This document shows positions 1-35,870 of a DNA stretch of 64,000 nt, piece after piece; position 1 is the stretch's first letter; each line of letters opens with the position of its first letter. The notes below the pieces were generated by a model, which worked only from the letters and a program-made list of their open reading frames with translations, ran no database searches and was not told the DNA's origin. Both the position numbers and the translations under genes were made by a program. Where the stretch lies: NCBI GenBank assembly GCA_017165825.1, contig CM029383.1:11393719-11457718 (forward strand). The letters run 5' to 3'. The DNA comes from Hepsetus odoe. Its lineage: Eukaryota > Chordata > Actinopteri > Characiformes > Hepsetidae.

Positions 1-25098
<25,098 letters not shown>

Positions 25099-25980
25099 GG
25101 CTGCTGTTTGAAACAACTCGTTTTACACCTAGCAAAAAAGAGAGAGGATATTTGAGCTGAAAAATATTTGTTTATCACAGGGTTTTGAATAAAAACTCTT
25201 CAAGTGCATTCCTCCAGCTAAAGTCAGGCACACAAGCATATGAAATACTAATCCCTGCTGTACATGTATGTCCACATCTATTAACTCTTTTCTGGGCCTA
25301 GAGCATCTACAGAGAGGCTGTTCAGCAGGCTCTTCGTCTTTCATGTTTCACGGAAGTCAGCCAAGCACTGATACTGATCTCTGTCCACATCGTTACTATC
25401 AGTAAACGTATCTGTCATTACATGGCCTGACTTTAGCTTAGAGATTAGCACCTGCCACAAAAATCTAAACCAGCAGGACGTCCTCGCTGCCCCTCCTTTC
25501 TCCCCATATCCACAGTGGATTTGTGTCACGACTCAGGCGGCGACAATGCAGCATCAAACACGGGACAATTTCTATCCAACTTGAGAAAAATTCTGGATCC
25601 ATCTAACCGCCATCAATGACGCCGCTCAGCTCAAACCCAAACACACGGTTAGCACGCTAGCCGGCTAGCTAACGGTCCAGACAAGGTTTTAGCTCAAGTT
25701 TAGCAGTCCAGCTTAAGGTTAAGGTGTGTGCAAAAAGAAGCCAAACGGACGTAAATTTAATTAAATCTGGAAGTTATTTTTGCTGTCCGTTTAGGTTCAC
25801 AGCAGGGTAGAGCTGGCTAATGCGGCTAGCCTGACAGAAATGAAAGGACAGAGGGAGGAAGTTAGCTTAGCTAGCTAGGTCCAGGCAGTCTATGTTGAGG
25901 GGCTAAGCTGCAGCTAGCATGTTGGCCTATTGTCCAACGTTGGTTTAAAATGACTGGCTTTATCTACCGCTGAGATTTAC

Positions 25981-26240
25981 CAAACAGTTGGCGTGCTTGC
26001 TTGCCTGTTAGATATCTGCAGTAAATGCTGTGGCTGTGAATCGCGCAGGCCAGCGAGCGAGCGAGCACGCGCGCAAATACATACACACAGAACTAACAGC
26101 ACTGGACTGAAGGATAACGCGGATAATACTGCCTCTCAGCGATGTCAGTAAGCATGTCGGATCCGGTTTCCTGCACGGTAAACGCCGCCGTACCTGGAGC
26201 TGTTGTGTTTCCGCCGGCTTGACAGTGGCTGAGTGACAGC
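25981..26240 (-). other. synj1: Putative synj1 noncoding first exon
   Basis: The coding exon 1 begins at an acceptor (25129-25130), so an upstream 5' UTR exon is required. The best donor is TTTG/GTAAATC at 25975-25980, placed in GC-rich promoter-like DNA. The right (transcription start) end is estimated only. Confidence 0.35.
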
Positions 26241-26350
26241 GGCCGCAGGGATCGGTCAAGACCACGCCCATCAGCAAAAAACCGCGCCCATTTGGAAAAG
26301 GCCACGCCCATTGAGTGAGAGAGGTGGGGGGTGACGTTACACACGCGGGA
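26036..26350 (-). promoter_or_regulatory. synj1: CpG-rich synj1 promoter with three phased GC/KLF-like boxes
   Basis: CpG-rich block (GCGAGCGAGCGAGCACGCGC at about 26053, GCGGCCGC at about 26239) in otherwise AT-rich DNA. Decamers ACCACGCCCA (26261), ACCGCGCCCA (26281) and GCCACGCCCA (26301) recur exactly every 20 bp, and a CRE-like TGACGT half site lies at 26332. Placement upstream of the presumed first exon supports promoter function; this is inferred. Confidence 0.6.
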
Positions 26351-27329
26351 ACTCCCATCATGAATGGGGTTCACACAACCAGGTGGAAATTGACAGGACA
26401 AATAGAGCTTGAATACCTTTAGTAGCTCTGCACGATATTGCTGAACATCTAGCATTGTGATAGATGTTGCATATTGCGATTGCGTTATGACTTAAAAAAT
26501 CAATCAATCAATGCTCAATAATTAATTATCAAATTTAATAGAGATCTAAAATGAATGTCATTTTACAACATTTATAACAAAATAATCATCTTTAAGGGTG
26601 GATAAAGTAGTTTCACCTTGGATTGCATGAATAACTTGATTAATCAAAACACCCAGTATCTCTGAGCTGATTATTCCAAAGCGAAATTTCTCACTTTAGC
26701 TAGATTCTTTAACCCAAAGTCTCCAACTTTAGACTTGAGATTTCAAAAACACTGATTGATCAGATTCTCATTTGCATACTGTAGACTTTGGTTATCAGTA
26801 CTGCAGAGACCTTTATCATGCTATCGATTAACAGACCATATATTTTGCAGACATAGTAAATAGGAAAAAAATATCCAGTATCGCAGTAAATATTATTAAA
26901 ATAAGTTTTTTTAAGCCCTTAGTCTTCTTAGTAACTTGCAAGAAAATTAAGGACAGTGAAAATGATGGTTTACCATTTATTTCCCAACGTCTTTATTATT
27001 GTTGTTGTTGTGTTAGAATGACATAAACACATGTCTATCTTTGACATGAGTTTTATTATGTTTATATGGTTTAGAGCAATATTATCCTAAAGTGCACAAT
27101 TTCTACCTCTACAAGTCATCTATAAGAACAATTAAAAAAAACCTTTACAACAGAATAGATATTCCTATTTAAACCTGACTATGCAGAATTTATATAGGTA
27201 TTACAGATTACTGAAATCATAAACAGACTATCTTGATAAATGTTGAGTTATTTTTAATATTATTCTTTCTTTTCAACATCACCTGACACGTCTGCGCTCT
27301 GATTAAGACTGAACCAATTAGGATCGCCT

Positions 27330-27760
27330 TTTAATGAAGCCCCGCCTCACCCCACTGAATGATTGACGGCTTCACAAGCCACTGAGAGAAACGCGCTAAA
27401 CCGAACACACCAATCACATCTCAGCTTATGTGAAAACAGGAACACAACAGCTCCGTCAGCGCTCTCGGTAGTCTTTAATAACAGACGCACACGCCGCTCA
27501 CACAGATCAGGATAAATTCGCGGTCAGTGGATGTCAGAGATAAAACATCTGTTATTCTCAGTGCAGCGGTTGAAGGAGTGCGTGTGTGTGTATACCCTGA
27601 GTTCTTCAGTTATTGGTAACCTCTGATATTTTTGTAAAAATATTCGAATTTTGTGAGATGAAGTGTCACCTCGTCCAAAAGACTCCCAAACAGCGGGAGT
27701 CGTTTAGTCTGAGTAACAAAAATGTTTGAAGGTTCTGTGTTTTATTGCCTACAGAGTCTG
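27330..27760 (+). promoter_or_regulatory. Likely promoter and 5' UTR of the SLC46-type gene
   Basis: A moderately GC-rich stretch contains a GC box (CCCCGCCTC at 27340) and a CCAAT box (ACCAATCAC at about 27409), followed by the probable transcribed leader. A donor-like GGTAACC (27615) and an acceptor-like TTTATTGCCTACAG (ending at 27754) could remove a short 5' UTR intron. Confidence 0.45.
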
Positions 27761-27769
27761 TGTGCCGCA

Positions 27770-27955
27770 ATGAAGAGATTATATTTAGTGGAGCCGGTTG
27801 TCGCCTTCTACTCCTTTGGCACTTTTATGATCTACCCTCTGGTGCAGCAGTATGTGTATCGCCGACTGTGGCAGGAGATGACCAACACATCCTACCCAGC
27901 AACGGACAGCTCCTCCAGATGTTCCAACAGCAGCAATCAGTCAAGCCACCATGCA
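27770..27955 (+). CDS. SLC46-type gene coding exon 1
   Basis: 62 codons from MKRLYLVEPVVAFYSFG through the glycosylated loop to SSHHA. The ATG at 27770 was chosen over the in-frame ATG at 27722 because family proteins begin a few residues before the first helix and because an acceptor-like site lies between the two. Donor GCA/GTAAGT. Confidence 0.88.
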
Positions 27956-30900
27956 GTAAGTTACCACGTCTCCACTTGTACCAAGTGTTCTAGCCCTGAC
28001 TCGTATCTTTTTTTTGTCGTTCATAAAGCTAAATGAGAGAGAGAGCGAGAGCGCTAACGAACGGGGTATATGGGGGGTACAAAGCAGGAATTATCTTTTA
28101 AAACCACACTACATAAACCCAAAGATAGTCAGCTGTGGGTTGTTTGTATAGGACCATCTTCAAACTAGGCTTAGGTCTAACTGAGAAATTCTGCTTTGTG
28201 GGAAAACTGCATGCTCTGATTTGAACACATCCCTTTAGTTAGAATGGCATTGCCAGTCTGATAACCACTTGTAATTCCCACCTGTTGTGGTTTTGTGGGC
28301 AGCCTTTACTCAGTACTGAGAGATATTAATAAGAATAGCAGCACTATAGGAGAATAAGTTGTTCTTCTGCTTTGTACGGTCTACTTCTTCTTTTTTGTTT
28401 TGCCATCACAAAACAATTGAAAAAAAATTGTTGGAAGTATTGTGTCATGTTTTTGATCAAGTAGACTGTTTTACTTAATGTTGCTACATTTAGCTGAAAT
28501 GATTTAACAAACACCAGTTTTTGTTTCTTTAGGCAGTGCAGAAAGCAGCCTCAGTCTTCTCAATGTATTCGGATCTTTTCACTTTGATTCCAAGTCTCCT
28601 TATGACCCTCATTCTGGTGGCCTACAGTGACCAGCGGGGCCGTAAGATCACCATCATCCTGCCCCTCATCGGGTCTTTGATCTACTCCATGGCCTTCCTC
28701 GCGGTGTCCTTTTTTGAGCTCAACCTTTGCCTGCTGATTGTGGCTTCTTTCGTCAGCGCCCTGTTTGGAGGCATTGCCACCATGCTTGGTGGCTGCTTTT
28801 CCTATGTGGCCGATCTGTGTGAGGAGGGCAAGCAGAAGACACTGCGCATGGCTGGGTTAGATATGGTGATTGGACTTCTTTCTGGGGTGGCTTTGATTTG
28901 CACTGGCTATTTCCTGAAGGCAACTGGATTTAACTGGCCCCTCTTTACTGCTGGCATGTTCCAGCTGCTCAGCCTAGTATATGCAGTGTTCCTCCTGGAA
29001 GAAAGTAGAGTGATTGAAAGCACTGCAGACAGTCAAACATGCATGAGAACAATGCACAAGCTTATGTTTGGGATCTATAACCTCTTCGCCCAAGGCAGCA
29101 GAAGAAAAAATGTTCTTCTGATGCTTCTTATAGTCATCTTCTGCTCCTTTAGCTTTGCCAATTTTGGTGGCCTAACTGTGGTCACACTGTATGAGCTTAA
29201 CGAGCCACTCTGTTGGAGCGAGATCCTCATCGGTTACGGTTCTGCTATCTCCACCACTGTATTTGCCACCAGCTTCCTTGGCGTGCTCATTCTGTCCCGT
29301 TGCCTGTCTGACCTGGCCATCATCTTCATCGGGATGCTGTCTGTTTGTATTGGCATGGCAATGATGGCCTTTGTCAAAACAACACTCCTAATGTTTCTTG
29401 GTAAGTATTTAATCACTAGGACTTTATGGGCCAGTGAGGTTATTAGGTGGTGGAGGCTGCTGGGTGGGAAAGCCCATGTTAGTTACAGGTTGCAGCAGGT
29501 TATTGTAGAACATTGTATTTAGAAGGAACATTGTATTTTTTCTTTGTTAACAGCAAGGTTTAGGTTTTAATACATGTGCTTTAATTAATTAATTCTTTTT
29601 CAACAAGGAAAAATAATCGGGCCCCACATTGTAGTTAGCATTCCTTTTCTTTTTTCTTTCCTTTTTCTGAACAAATTGTTAAACCACAAATCCATAACAG
29701 CTTAAAAAAAAAACAAACAAAAAAAAAAACACTACTGCAGTAACAGACCTGTTATCACTAGTCACTTACCCTTGTATATTACACTTTTCATGACTGCAGA
29801 CCACTTTAAGACAAGTGATGAGTGATGACGATGATGATAATAGAGTGATGATATTAGAGAGGGAATCAAAAGGATGTCCCTTGAAATGTTACAAGAAGCA
29901 GATCTGCCTGCAGATCCCAATTTGCCATTTTAAGATTCAACAAATCAGTATGTAAATAGCAAAGTAACACAAACACTCAAGTGACTATTCTGAACACTCA
30001 TCCTTCTCTTTTAATGATTCAGTTAGTTCTTAGTTTGAGATGGTAAATGGAACTTTTTGATAAGTACTTTCTTTCAGCATCAAACTTTTTTATGTTGGGT
30101 GTGTCTACAGTTTTGTTTACTCATTGCATTGAATTTAATCCTGACACCTAAAGCTTGACACTAGTCTTTTAGAGGATCATACTATGAGTCAGAATAGTTC
30201 TGACCAGCTAAAACCAAGGTTTTACTAAAGTTTTACAAGCTAATTTAAGCTAATATTTTTCTCTGCAGTGAGGATTCCTATGCTCCTGGCTATTATGCCG
30301 TTCCCTGTTTTGCGCTCCATGATGTCAAAGATGGTCTCAAAGTCTGAGCAGGGTAAATCTTGAACTGCTGTTACAAAACAAAAAGCTCTTACTTAGTCAA
30401 GTATCTGTCCCATAAGTGCCCCATAAGCATCCAAGAAGAATGCGTCCACTCAGCTGTGCAGATTTGTTAACTACCCCACTTGCATTCTATAAGTATAAAT
30501 CTTTTTAAAACTGTATTGATAGTATAGTTTCTCAATTAATTATAACCACATGGTTTTCCAACCTTATGTGACTTGCAGTTATACCTGAATCAAACCCCCT
30601 TTGTGTGTAATTATTTATTCATTTAAGATTTAGTTGTCGCTAAATATTTTGAACTAGCTGAGCTGAAATCATTTTTGTTGTAAATACTAGTTTAGTTTAA
30701 AAATAGACATAATTAGAAAGACTTTTTAGGGGTACCAACAAATCTGTCCGTACCATTTTCAAAATATCTTCTGAAACAGTAAAAAAAAAAAATTTACTAT
30801 ATATAAAAATCACATACTAAAGGCATTCAGGTATATGCAAGGTAATTGCTCTTACTTTAATTACTTTCCAGGAGAAATATAACCTTGTTTTAATGAGCAG

Positions 30901-32006
30901 TAAGGGTAACAACCCATTTTTCTATGTCCGTGTATGCTCTGTGCTTTGATTATTAATGATCAATAGTATGAATGCTGTGCTTTTGACTTCTCCCAACATT
31001 GGGCTAATATTTAATTTTCTCTGCATATTTTAGGTGCACTCTTTGCCTATGTGGCTTTCATCGATAACCTATGCACTAACTTGGCGAGCACAGCCTTCAA
31101 CAAACTGTACAGCACCACTGTGGTTTGGTTCCCAGGCTTTGTTTTCCTCCTCTCTGCTGGACTCTGCCTCATTCCAATGAGTCTGTTAGGGTATGTAACT
31201 ACTGCTTCCTTTGCTAAAAATGTAGTGGTATTTGCTTTCTCAACTTGATCATTAGCTTATTTGCAATCTCAAAAGTGGCGATTACATCGAGAATGCCAAA
31301 CTGAGGTCTGGGGTTATTCCCACAATTATTATTGTGAGGTCTGAGATCACTTTCCTGTTACAAACTCTTAAACATATAGGAAGATGTCATGTGTTTATGA
31401 AATGGTCATCTTAAAAACTATTTTTGCATTCTGGCCAAGATGTCATCAGAAAATTACTTCCCCTTTTTAAAATGTTTAGTGACTAGTTTTCCTGCAGGTA
31501 CATTAGGCACCTTAGACAAAGATAAAAAAATTATCTATTTTTTCCCCCCCAACACTTTACTATGAGTAAGTTACCTTTACTTAAAGTTCATTACTACACT
31601 GATTTTTAGCAGAAGAAAAGATGAGGTTCTGAATTAGGTTCTGAAAAATACGGCAATGCTGGGGAAAAATCTTCAGTCTGTTCTTAAACTTACTTCACAC
31701 AACCAGAAAAGTAACTTGTATCACTGGATAAATGACATGTAAATGTAATTTAAAAACATTAAAATGTAGAAATGTAAAAACATCTTTAACCCTGATCTTT
31801 GACAGAGTAACAGCTGCCATTTCAAACATGTGAAACTGAATGTTTTTTTTTTTTTTTTTCTTTGTTCCCATTTTGTGTGTCTGTGTGTGACTCTGCCCAG
31901 GGTTTTCAGTACTCTTAGATTCTTCCAGGTAGAAGATACCAGTGAAACTGAGGGACTGTTAGCCGCAGAGGACAACCAAAGAACTGAAAGCACACCTGTA
32001 GCTTAA
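27770..32006 (+). CDS. SLC46-family transporter gene (SLC46A3-like, 5 exons, 466 aa)
   Basis: Five exons with matching phases give a complete 466-residue protein, close to the ~460 aa of SLC46A3. The family are 12-helix major facilitator transporters; SLC46A1 carries folate with protons and SLC46A3 is lysosomal. Seen here: EPVVAFYSFG, PLVQQYVYRRLWQE (close to the SLC46A3 QYVYRRxWEE), three N-glycosylation sequons (N39, N53, N56) in the first luminal loop, the MFS motif YSDQRGRK, LYELNEPLCWSEILIGYGSA, VLRSMMSKMV and a C-terminal ETEGLL dileucine signal. The substrate is unknown. SLC46A2-like features (TSFLGVLILSRC) prevent a firm subfamily call. It is head-to-head with synj1. Confidence 0.9.
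28533..29400 (+). CDS. SLC46-type gene coding exon 2 (most membrane helices)
   Basis: 868 nt from AVQKAASVFSMYSDLFTLIP to TTLLMFL. It contains most of the predicted membrane helices, the MFS motif SDQRGRK, CFSYVADLCEEGKQKTLRMA and YELNEPLCWSEILIGYGSA. Acceptor tttcttTAG, donor G/GTAAGT. Confidence 0.95.
30269..30352 (+). CDS. SLC46-type gene coding exon 3
   Basis: Encodes RIPMLLAIMPFPVLRSMMSK and MVSKSEQ, matching the SLC46A3 segment (PFSVLRSMLSKVV.. EQGTLFA). Acceptor ctctgcag, donor G/GTAAAT; phase 1 at both junctions. Confidence 0.93.
31034..31190 (+). CDS. SLC46-type gene coding exon 4
   Basis: Encodes ALFAYVAFIDNLCTNLASTA, FNKLYSTTVVWFPGFVFLLS and AGLCLIPMSLLG, the last two helices of the family. 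Acceptor attttag, donor GG/GTATGT. Confidence 0.93.
31901..32006 (+). CDS. SLC46-type gene coding exon 5 (stop codon)
   Basis: Encodes VFSTLRFFQVEDTSETEGLL and AAEDNQRTESTPVA, then TAA. The acidic tail carries ETEGLL, which fits the [DE]xxxL[LI] lysosomal and endosomal sorting consensus. Acceptor ctgcccag after a poly-T tract. Confidence 0.9.
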
Positions 32007-32235
32007 GAAGCAAAAAGGAGGATGCACTCTGCTTGCACTTGTAAGGGCCCTCCATGTGTATTTAGCGGCCATGTGAGAATGTGGTAATTTAATGAATGAG
32101 TAATTTAAATCACTTCTGTTTTTTATCCATACTTTCAGGTGCAGGCTGAAAAAGCCAAGAGCGTGCTTGCGAAAACATTTTGTAAGAATGTGAAAATGCT
32201 GAGGAAGTGTAGAAATAAATATGCTTAGTGAAGAA
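32007..32235 (+). terminator. SLC46-type gene 3' UTR with poly(A) signal
   Basis: An AATAAA at 32213-32218 lies about 210 bp after the stop codon. A longer 3' UTR cannot be excluded. An acceptor-like TACTTTCAG at 32138 is also present. Confidence 0.55.
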
Positions 32236-32877
32236 AAATCAAATTGCTTGGTAAGTGCTCTTAAGGGAAAAAATGCACTTTAAAGTGAATATTTCTTCAG
32301 TCATCTATGAACATGCTTCCAGAAGCACTACATTAGTAAAAATGTTTTATGCTTAATGCAAACAAACATTTTCTATGCAATTGATTGTGAAAGGATGACA
32401 CCCCCCCCCCCAGCATTGATATTTCAAAGGGTATTTAGATTTAGCATATTTTACTAGTTATTTTTTTAATTAATTTGTTAATTTTAACATTTCTACTGTT
32501 GGTAAAAATTAGTTACACGTCTTTTTTTGTGGTAAATTTATTTTTTCTGGCAGGTTATATTCTGCATAGAAATTTAAATTAGCACAAATAGAAAATGTGT
32601 TCAGAAAAAATTGCCAAAATGCCATACTAAACTTGGTTCTCTGCATAGGATGTGAAGGTATTTTTCACTTGGATTATCTCTTACATGTCATTTTACTGAG
32701 GTACAAAAATACAAAAAGCTTTTGTTTTCTCATGCTTGTTTACTGAAGGAGTGTTGCTGTTTTGTTTTTTCTTTTATGTAAAAAACATCTGTCATTTTTC
32801 CATGCATGATTTTACTGTGTGGATTAGGTCAAAAGGGGAGTTTTTCTGAACAGTTTTATGTTTTATGCCAGCATTGT

Positions 32878-32915
<38 letters not shown>

Positions 32916-33550
32916 GGATATAACTGCATGACTGATGTCACCTTTTATTCATTTAAAATTTTTCATATTAAAATATTTATATACATGCATTTATGTAATG
33001 CAAATTACTTAACAGGCCCATTTGTTGTTCTTAAATGTATTTATGATTATTATTAATCATAGTCACTCATCTTGTAGCATTACTGGCTACATGACTTGCA
33101 CCAAATTCGAATAGATGCGAGTTTCTTCGGATGTCATTTTTAAGTTGTTGATTAAATAGCCTCTAAAATCCCTTATTGCACTTTACTGTATGCCCACCAG
33201 GAGTCAGTAAAGATCTATGTGTGAGTAATCTATTTTATTAACCATCTGGTTTGATGGTTAATTTAAAATGAAGGATGAAAAGTGAGCATAGACACTTTTC
33301 CAATAATTAAAAAAATAAAAAACACACATGAAATTTGCAAGAAAAGGGTTGTGCATGTTAGCAGTTCTTGGTGCATAATTTATAATTTCCTATATCAGTA
33401 ATCTGAAGTCATCATTTATCAGTAAAATAATATATTTTTATTATTTTATTATTTCTTTCATATGGGGTAATCAGCTACCGTTTCCATATTTTAAAACAAC
33501 TTCAGTGGAGGCTTTAACACTATCATCTAACTTGATGGCTTTATGTGAAA
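32236..33550. other. Intergenic AT-rich region with homopolymer tracts
   Basis: No gene. It contains a C11 run at 32400-32411 and a 37-base T run (32878-32914). Possibly an extended 3' UTR of the upstream transporter gene. Confidence 0.6.
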
Positions 33551-33559
33551 GTAAAATCA

Positions 33560-33810
33560 GGAAGGCTGGCATGGTGGTGCAGTGGGTAGCACTGTTGCCT
33601 TGCAACAAGAAGGTCCTGGGTCCTTTCAGTGTGGAGTTTGCATGTTTTCCCTATTTCTGTGTGGGTTTCCTCCAGATCTTCCGCTTTCCTCCCACAGTCC
33701 AAAGACATGCAGGTCAGGTGACCTGTAGATGCTAAATTACCCCCTAGGTATGAGTGTGTGTGTTTGTCTGTGTCCGCCCTGCAATGGACTGATGAGCTGT
33801 CCAGGGTGTT
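33560..33810 (+). repeat. Teleost interspersed repeat (copy 1, plus orientation)
   Basis: Recognised by GGTGGTGCAGTGGGTAGCAC, TGTGGAGTTTGCATGTT and CCTCCCACAGTCCAAAGACA, a sequence block that is extremely common in fish genomes. I cannot assign it with certainty to a transposon class. Confidence 0.75.
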
Positions 33811-34104
33811 TCCCTGCATTTTGCCACCTTTGTTCTTATTTGCCATCATATGCATAAATCTCTATGCAAGTGACCCAGAAACCTTTTTGAGAATGAAAAG
33901 GCTACAACGACAAATTCTATTATAGGGATAGATGGCACGTGAGCAGCTGGGCTTCTGCATAACTTTTAATATATTGGTGAATTGCCTCCTGTTCACAAAC
34001 ATTTTCAAAATGAAAGTTATTTATCTCTCTCACTTATCTTCAGCTGAGGAGACTGAAGAGGATCATAGGAGGTGCTGGAGCCTTTTCCAGCTCTCACATG
34101 GCAC

Positions 34105-34275
34105 AAGGTGGTGAAGGGTCATCAGTCTATCACAGGACAGACAGACACACCCACACACGCGGTCACATCTTTAGCATCTCAAATCCACCTGATCTGCATG
34201 TCTTTGGACAGTGAGAGGAAACCCAAACATACACGATGAGAACATACAAGCCCATTGTTCTACTGTGCTGCCAAT
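34105..34275 (-). repeat. Teleost interspersed repeat (copy 2, inverted)
   Basis: On the minus strand it carries the same core, TCCAAAGACATGCAGATCAG, preceded by TGGGTTTCCTCTCACTG. It is the inverse partner of the copy at 33560-33810. Confidence 0.72.
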
Positions 34276-34351
34276 GTTATTTAAAAATTTTAATATTATC
34301 ATACATATTAAGATTTTTGTAACAGAGGCTTAGGTTCTAAGTATATATATA

Positions 34352-34871
34352 TACAGTACTGTGCAAAAGTTTTAGGTAGGTGTGAAAAAATGCTGTAAAC
34401 GAATGTTTTCAAAAATGGAATGGTTAATCATTTATTTTCATCAATCAACAAAATACAGTGAATAAACAAAAGAGAAATCTAAATCAAATATTTGGTGTGA
34501 CCACCCTTTGCCTTCAAAACGGCATCAATTCTTCTAGGTACATTTGCACAGTTTTTGAAGGAACTCGGCTGGTAGGTTGTTCCAAACATCTTGGAGAACT
34601 AACCACATATCTTCTGTGGATGTAGGCTTCCTCACATCCTTCTGTCTCTTCATGTAATCCAGACACACTGGATGATGTTGAGATCAGGGCTCGGTGGGGG
34701 CCAGAAGAACTGATGCTGGTTTGAAAGCAAAAGGTAGTAACACCAAATATTGATTTGATTTAGATTTTTCTTTTGTTCGCTCACTTTGCATTTTGTAAAT
34801 TGATCAAAATAAACAATCATTATTTATATTTCTATTTTATATTTTTTCCACACCTGCCTAAAACATTTCCT
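34352..34871 (-). mobile_element. Mariner-type transposon, deletion derivative
   Basis: The left terminal repeat TACAGTACTGTGCAAAAGTT is followed by TTAGGTAGG; the right end has the complement (CACACCTGCCTAAAACA) but is degenerate. The minus strand encodes the C-terminal end of a transposase (LDYMKRQKDVRKPTSTED and LQDVWNNLPAEF). Most of the coding region is deleted, leaving about 0.5 kb. Confidence 0.82.
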
Positions 34872-34904
34872 TCCAGAGAATCAGACTTACTTACATTTTT
34901 GATG

Positions 34905-35870
34905 TCAGGTCAATTTTATTTATATACATTTTACAACTGTCACAAAGCAGCTTTACAGAATCCTGGTCCGAGCCCCAAGTGAGTAAACTGAGGGCGACAG
35001 AAGCAAAACTACCAACAACAGGAGGAAGAAACCTTGGGACCCAAGACTCAAAAGGGGAACCCATCCTCCTCTGGTCGACACTGGAAAAAAAGAAGGAAAG
35101 AAAGAGAAAGTGCATCATAAATTAATGGATTTAGCAATGACTTCTGGTAAAATAGGAGTTACTATAAAAGAGTCCACTACAGTCTGTAATTGGAAGTTCA
35201 GTAAGCTAATAGTGGTGGTTCTACTTGAGTGGGTGAAGCTGAAGAGTGGGTGTTAATCTTAGTTATTGGCAGCAGCTCATGCAGATTGTCTAGTCTGATG
35301 TAGCTGATCTGAAGGTCAGTTGGGGAGAGGAATATTATGATCGTTGTTTCATCAACTCGGTTTAGTAGCTGGTTTGCAGTTCAGGAAAACTTAAAGAAAT
35401 GAATTTATAGAATGCGGTACTGTAACTCCGGCAAACTCGCTATTACAGCCTGACTAGAAAGGACTGGAGATAAGCTCAGAAAGATACCCAGGAGCAAGGC
35501 TGTTTAGGGCTTTGTCAGTAGTAAAATTTTATAGTATGTGCGGAATTTCACAGGAAGCCAGTGAAGTCTAGATTTTCAAATTTTCTATATCTATTGAGGA
35601 CTCTAGCTGCTGCATTCTTGATTAACTGGAGTTTATGAAGGCTTTTACTGGAACATCCTGGCAGCAGGGCATTACAATAATCTAGTCTCAATGGTTGAAA
35701 GAAGGGTATATTAACATTTCTGTGTCATGCTGTGTGAGTGCGCTTCTAAGTTTAGCAGTGTTTCTAAGATGAACAAAAGCTTTTTTTAGTAATATTTCCA
35801 AAGTGTGTATCTAGAGAAAGATATAAATCAATTGTGATGCCCAGGTTTTTGACAGTGGGTTTATGATTAA
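34905..35870 (+). repeat. Interspersed repeat with TTTATTTATAT / AGGAAGAAACCTTGGGA signature (copy 1)
   Basis: Long repeat that starts TCAATTTTATTTATATA, continues GTCACAAAGCAGCTTTACAG and AGGAGGAAGAAACCTTGGGA, and extends to about 35870 with AGGAAGCCAGTGAAGTCTAG and GGCATTACAATAATCTAGTC. A shorter second copy lies at 57520-57860. Class not assigned. Confidence 0.7.

Noticed and set aside
25341..25529. 62-codon minus-strand frame upstream of synj1 exon 1 as an extended N-terminus
   Set aside because: It is separated from exon 1 by stops and an acceptor, and its protein text does not resemble synaptojanin.
26093..26455. Overlapping 117- and 120-codon minus-strand frames in the CpG-rich block
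   Set aside because: The GC-rich promoter region has few stop codons; there is no domain, and the location fits the synj1 first exon and promoter better.
27722..27769. Upstream in-frame ATG of the SLC46-type gene
   Set aside because: The 16 extra residues have no family counterpart and an acceptor-like site lies between the ATGs, so the ATG at 27770 was preferred.
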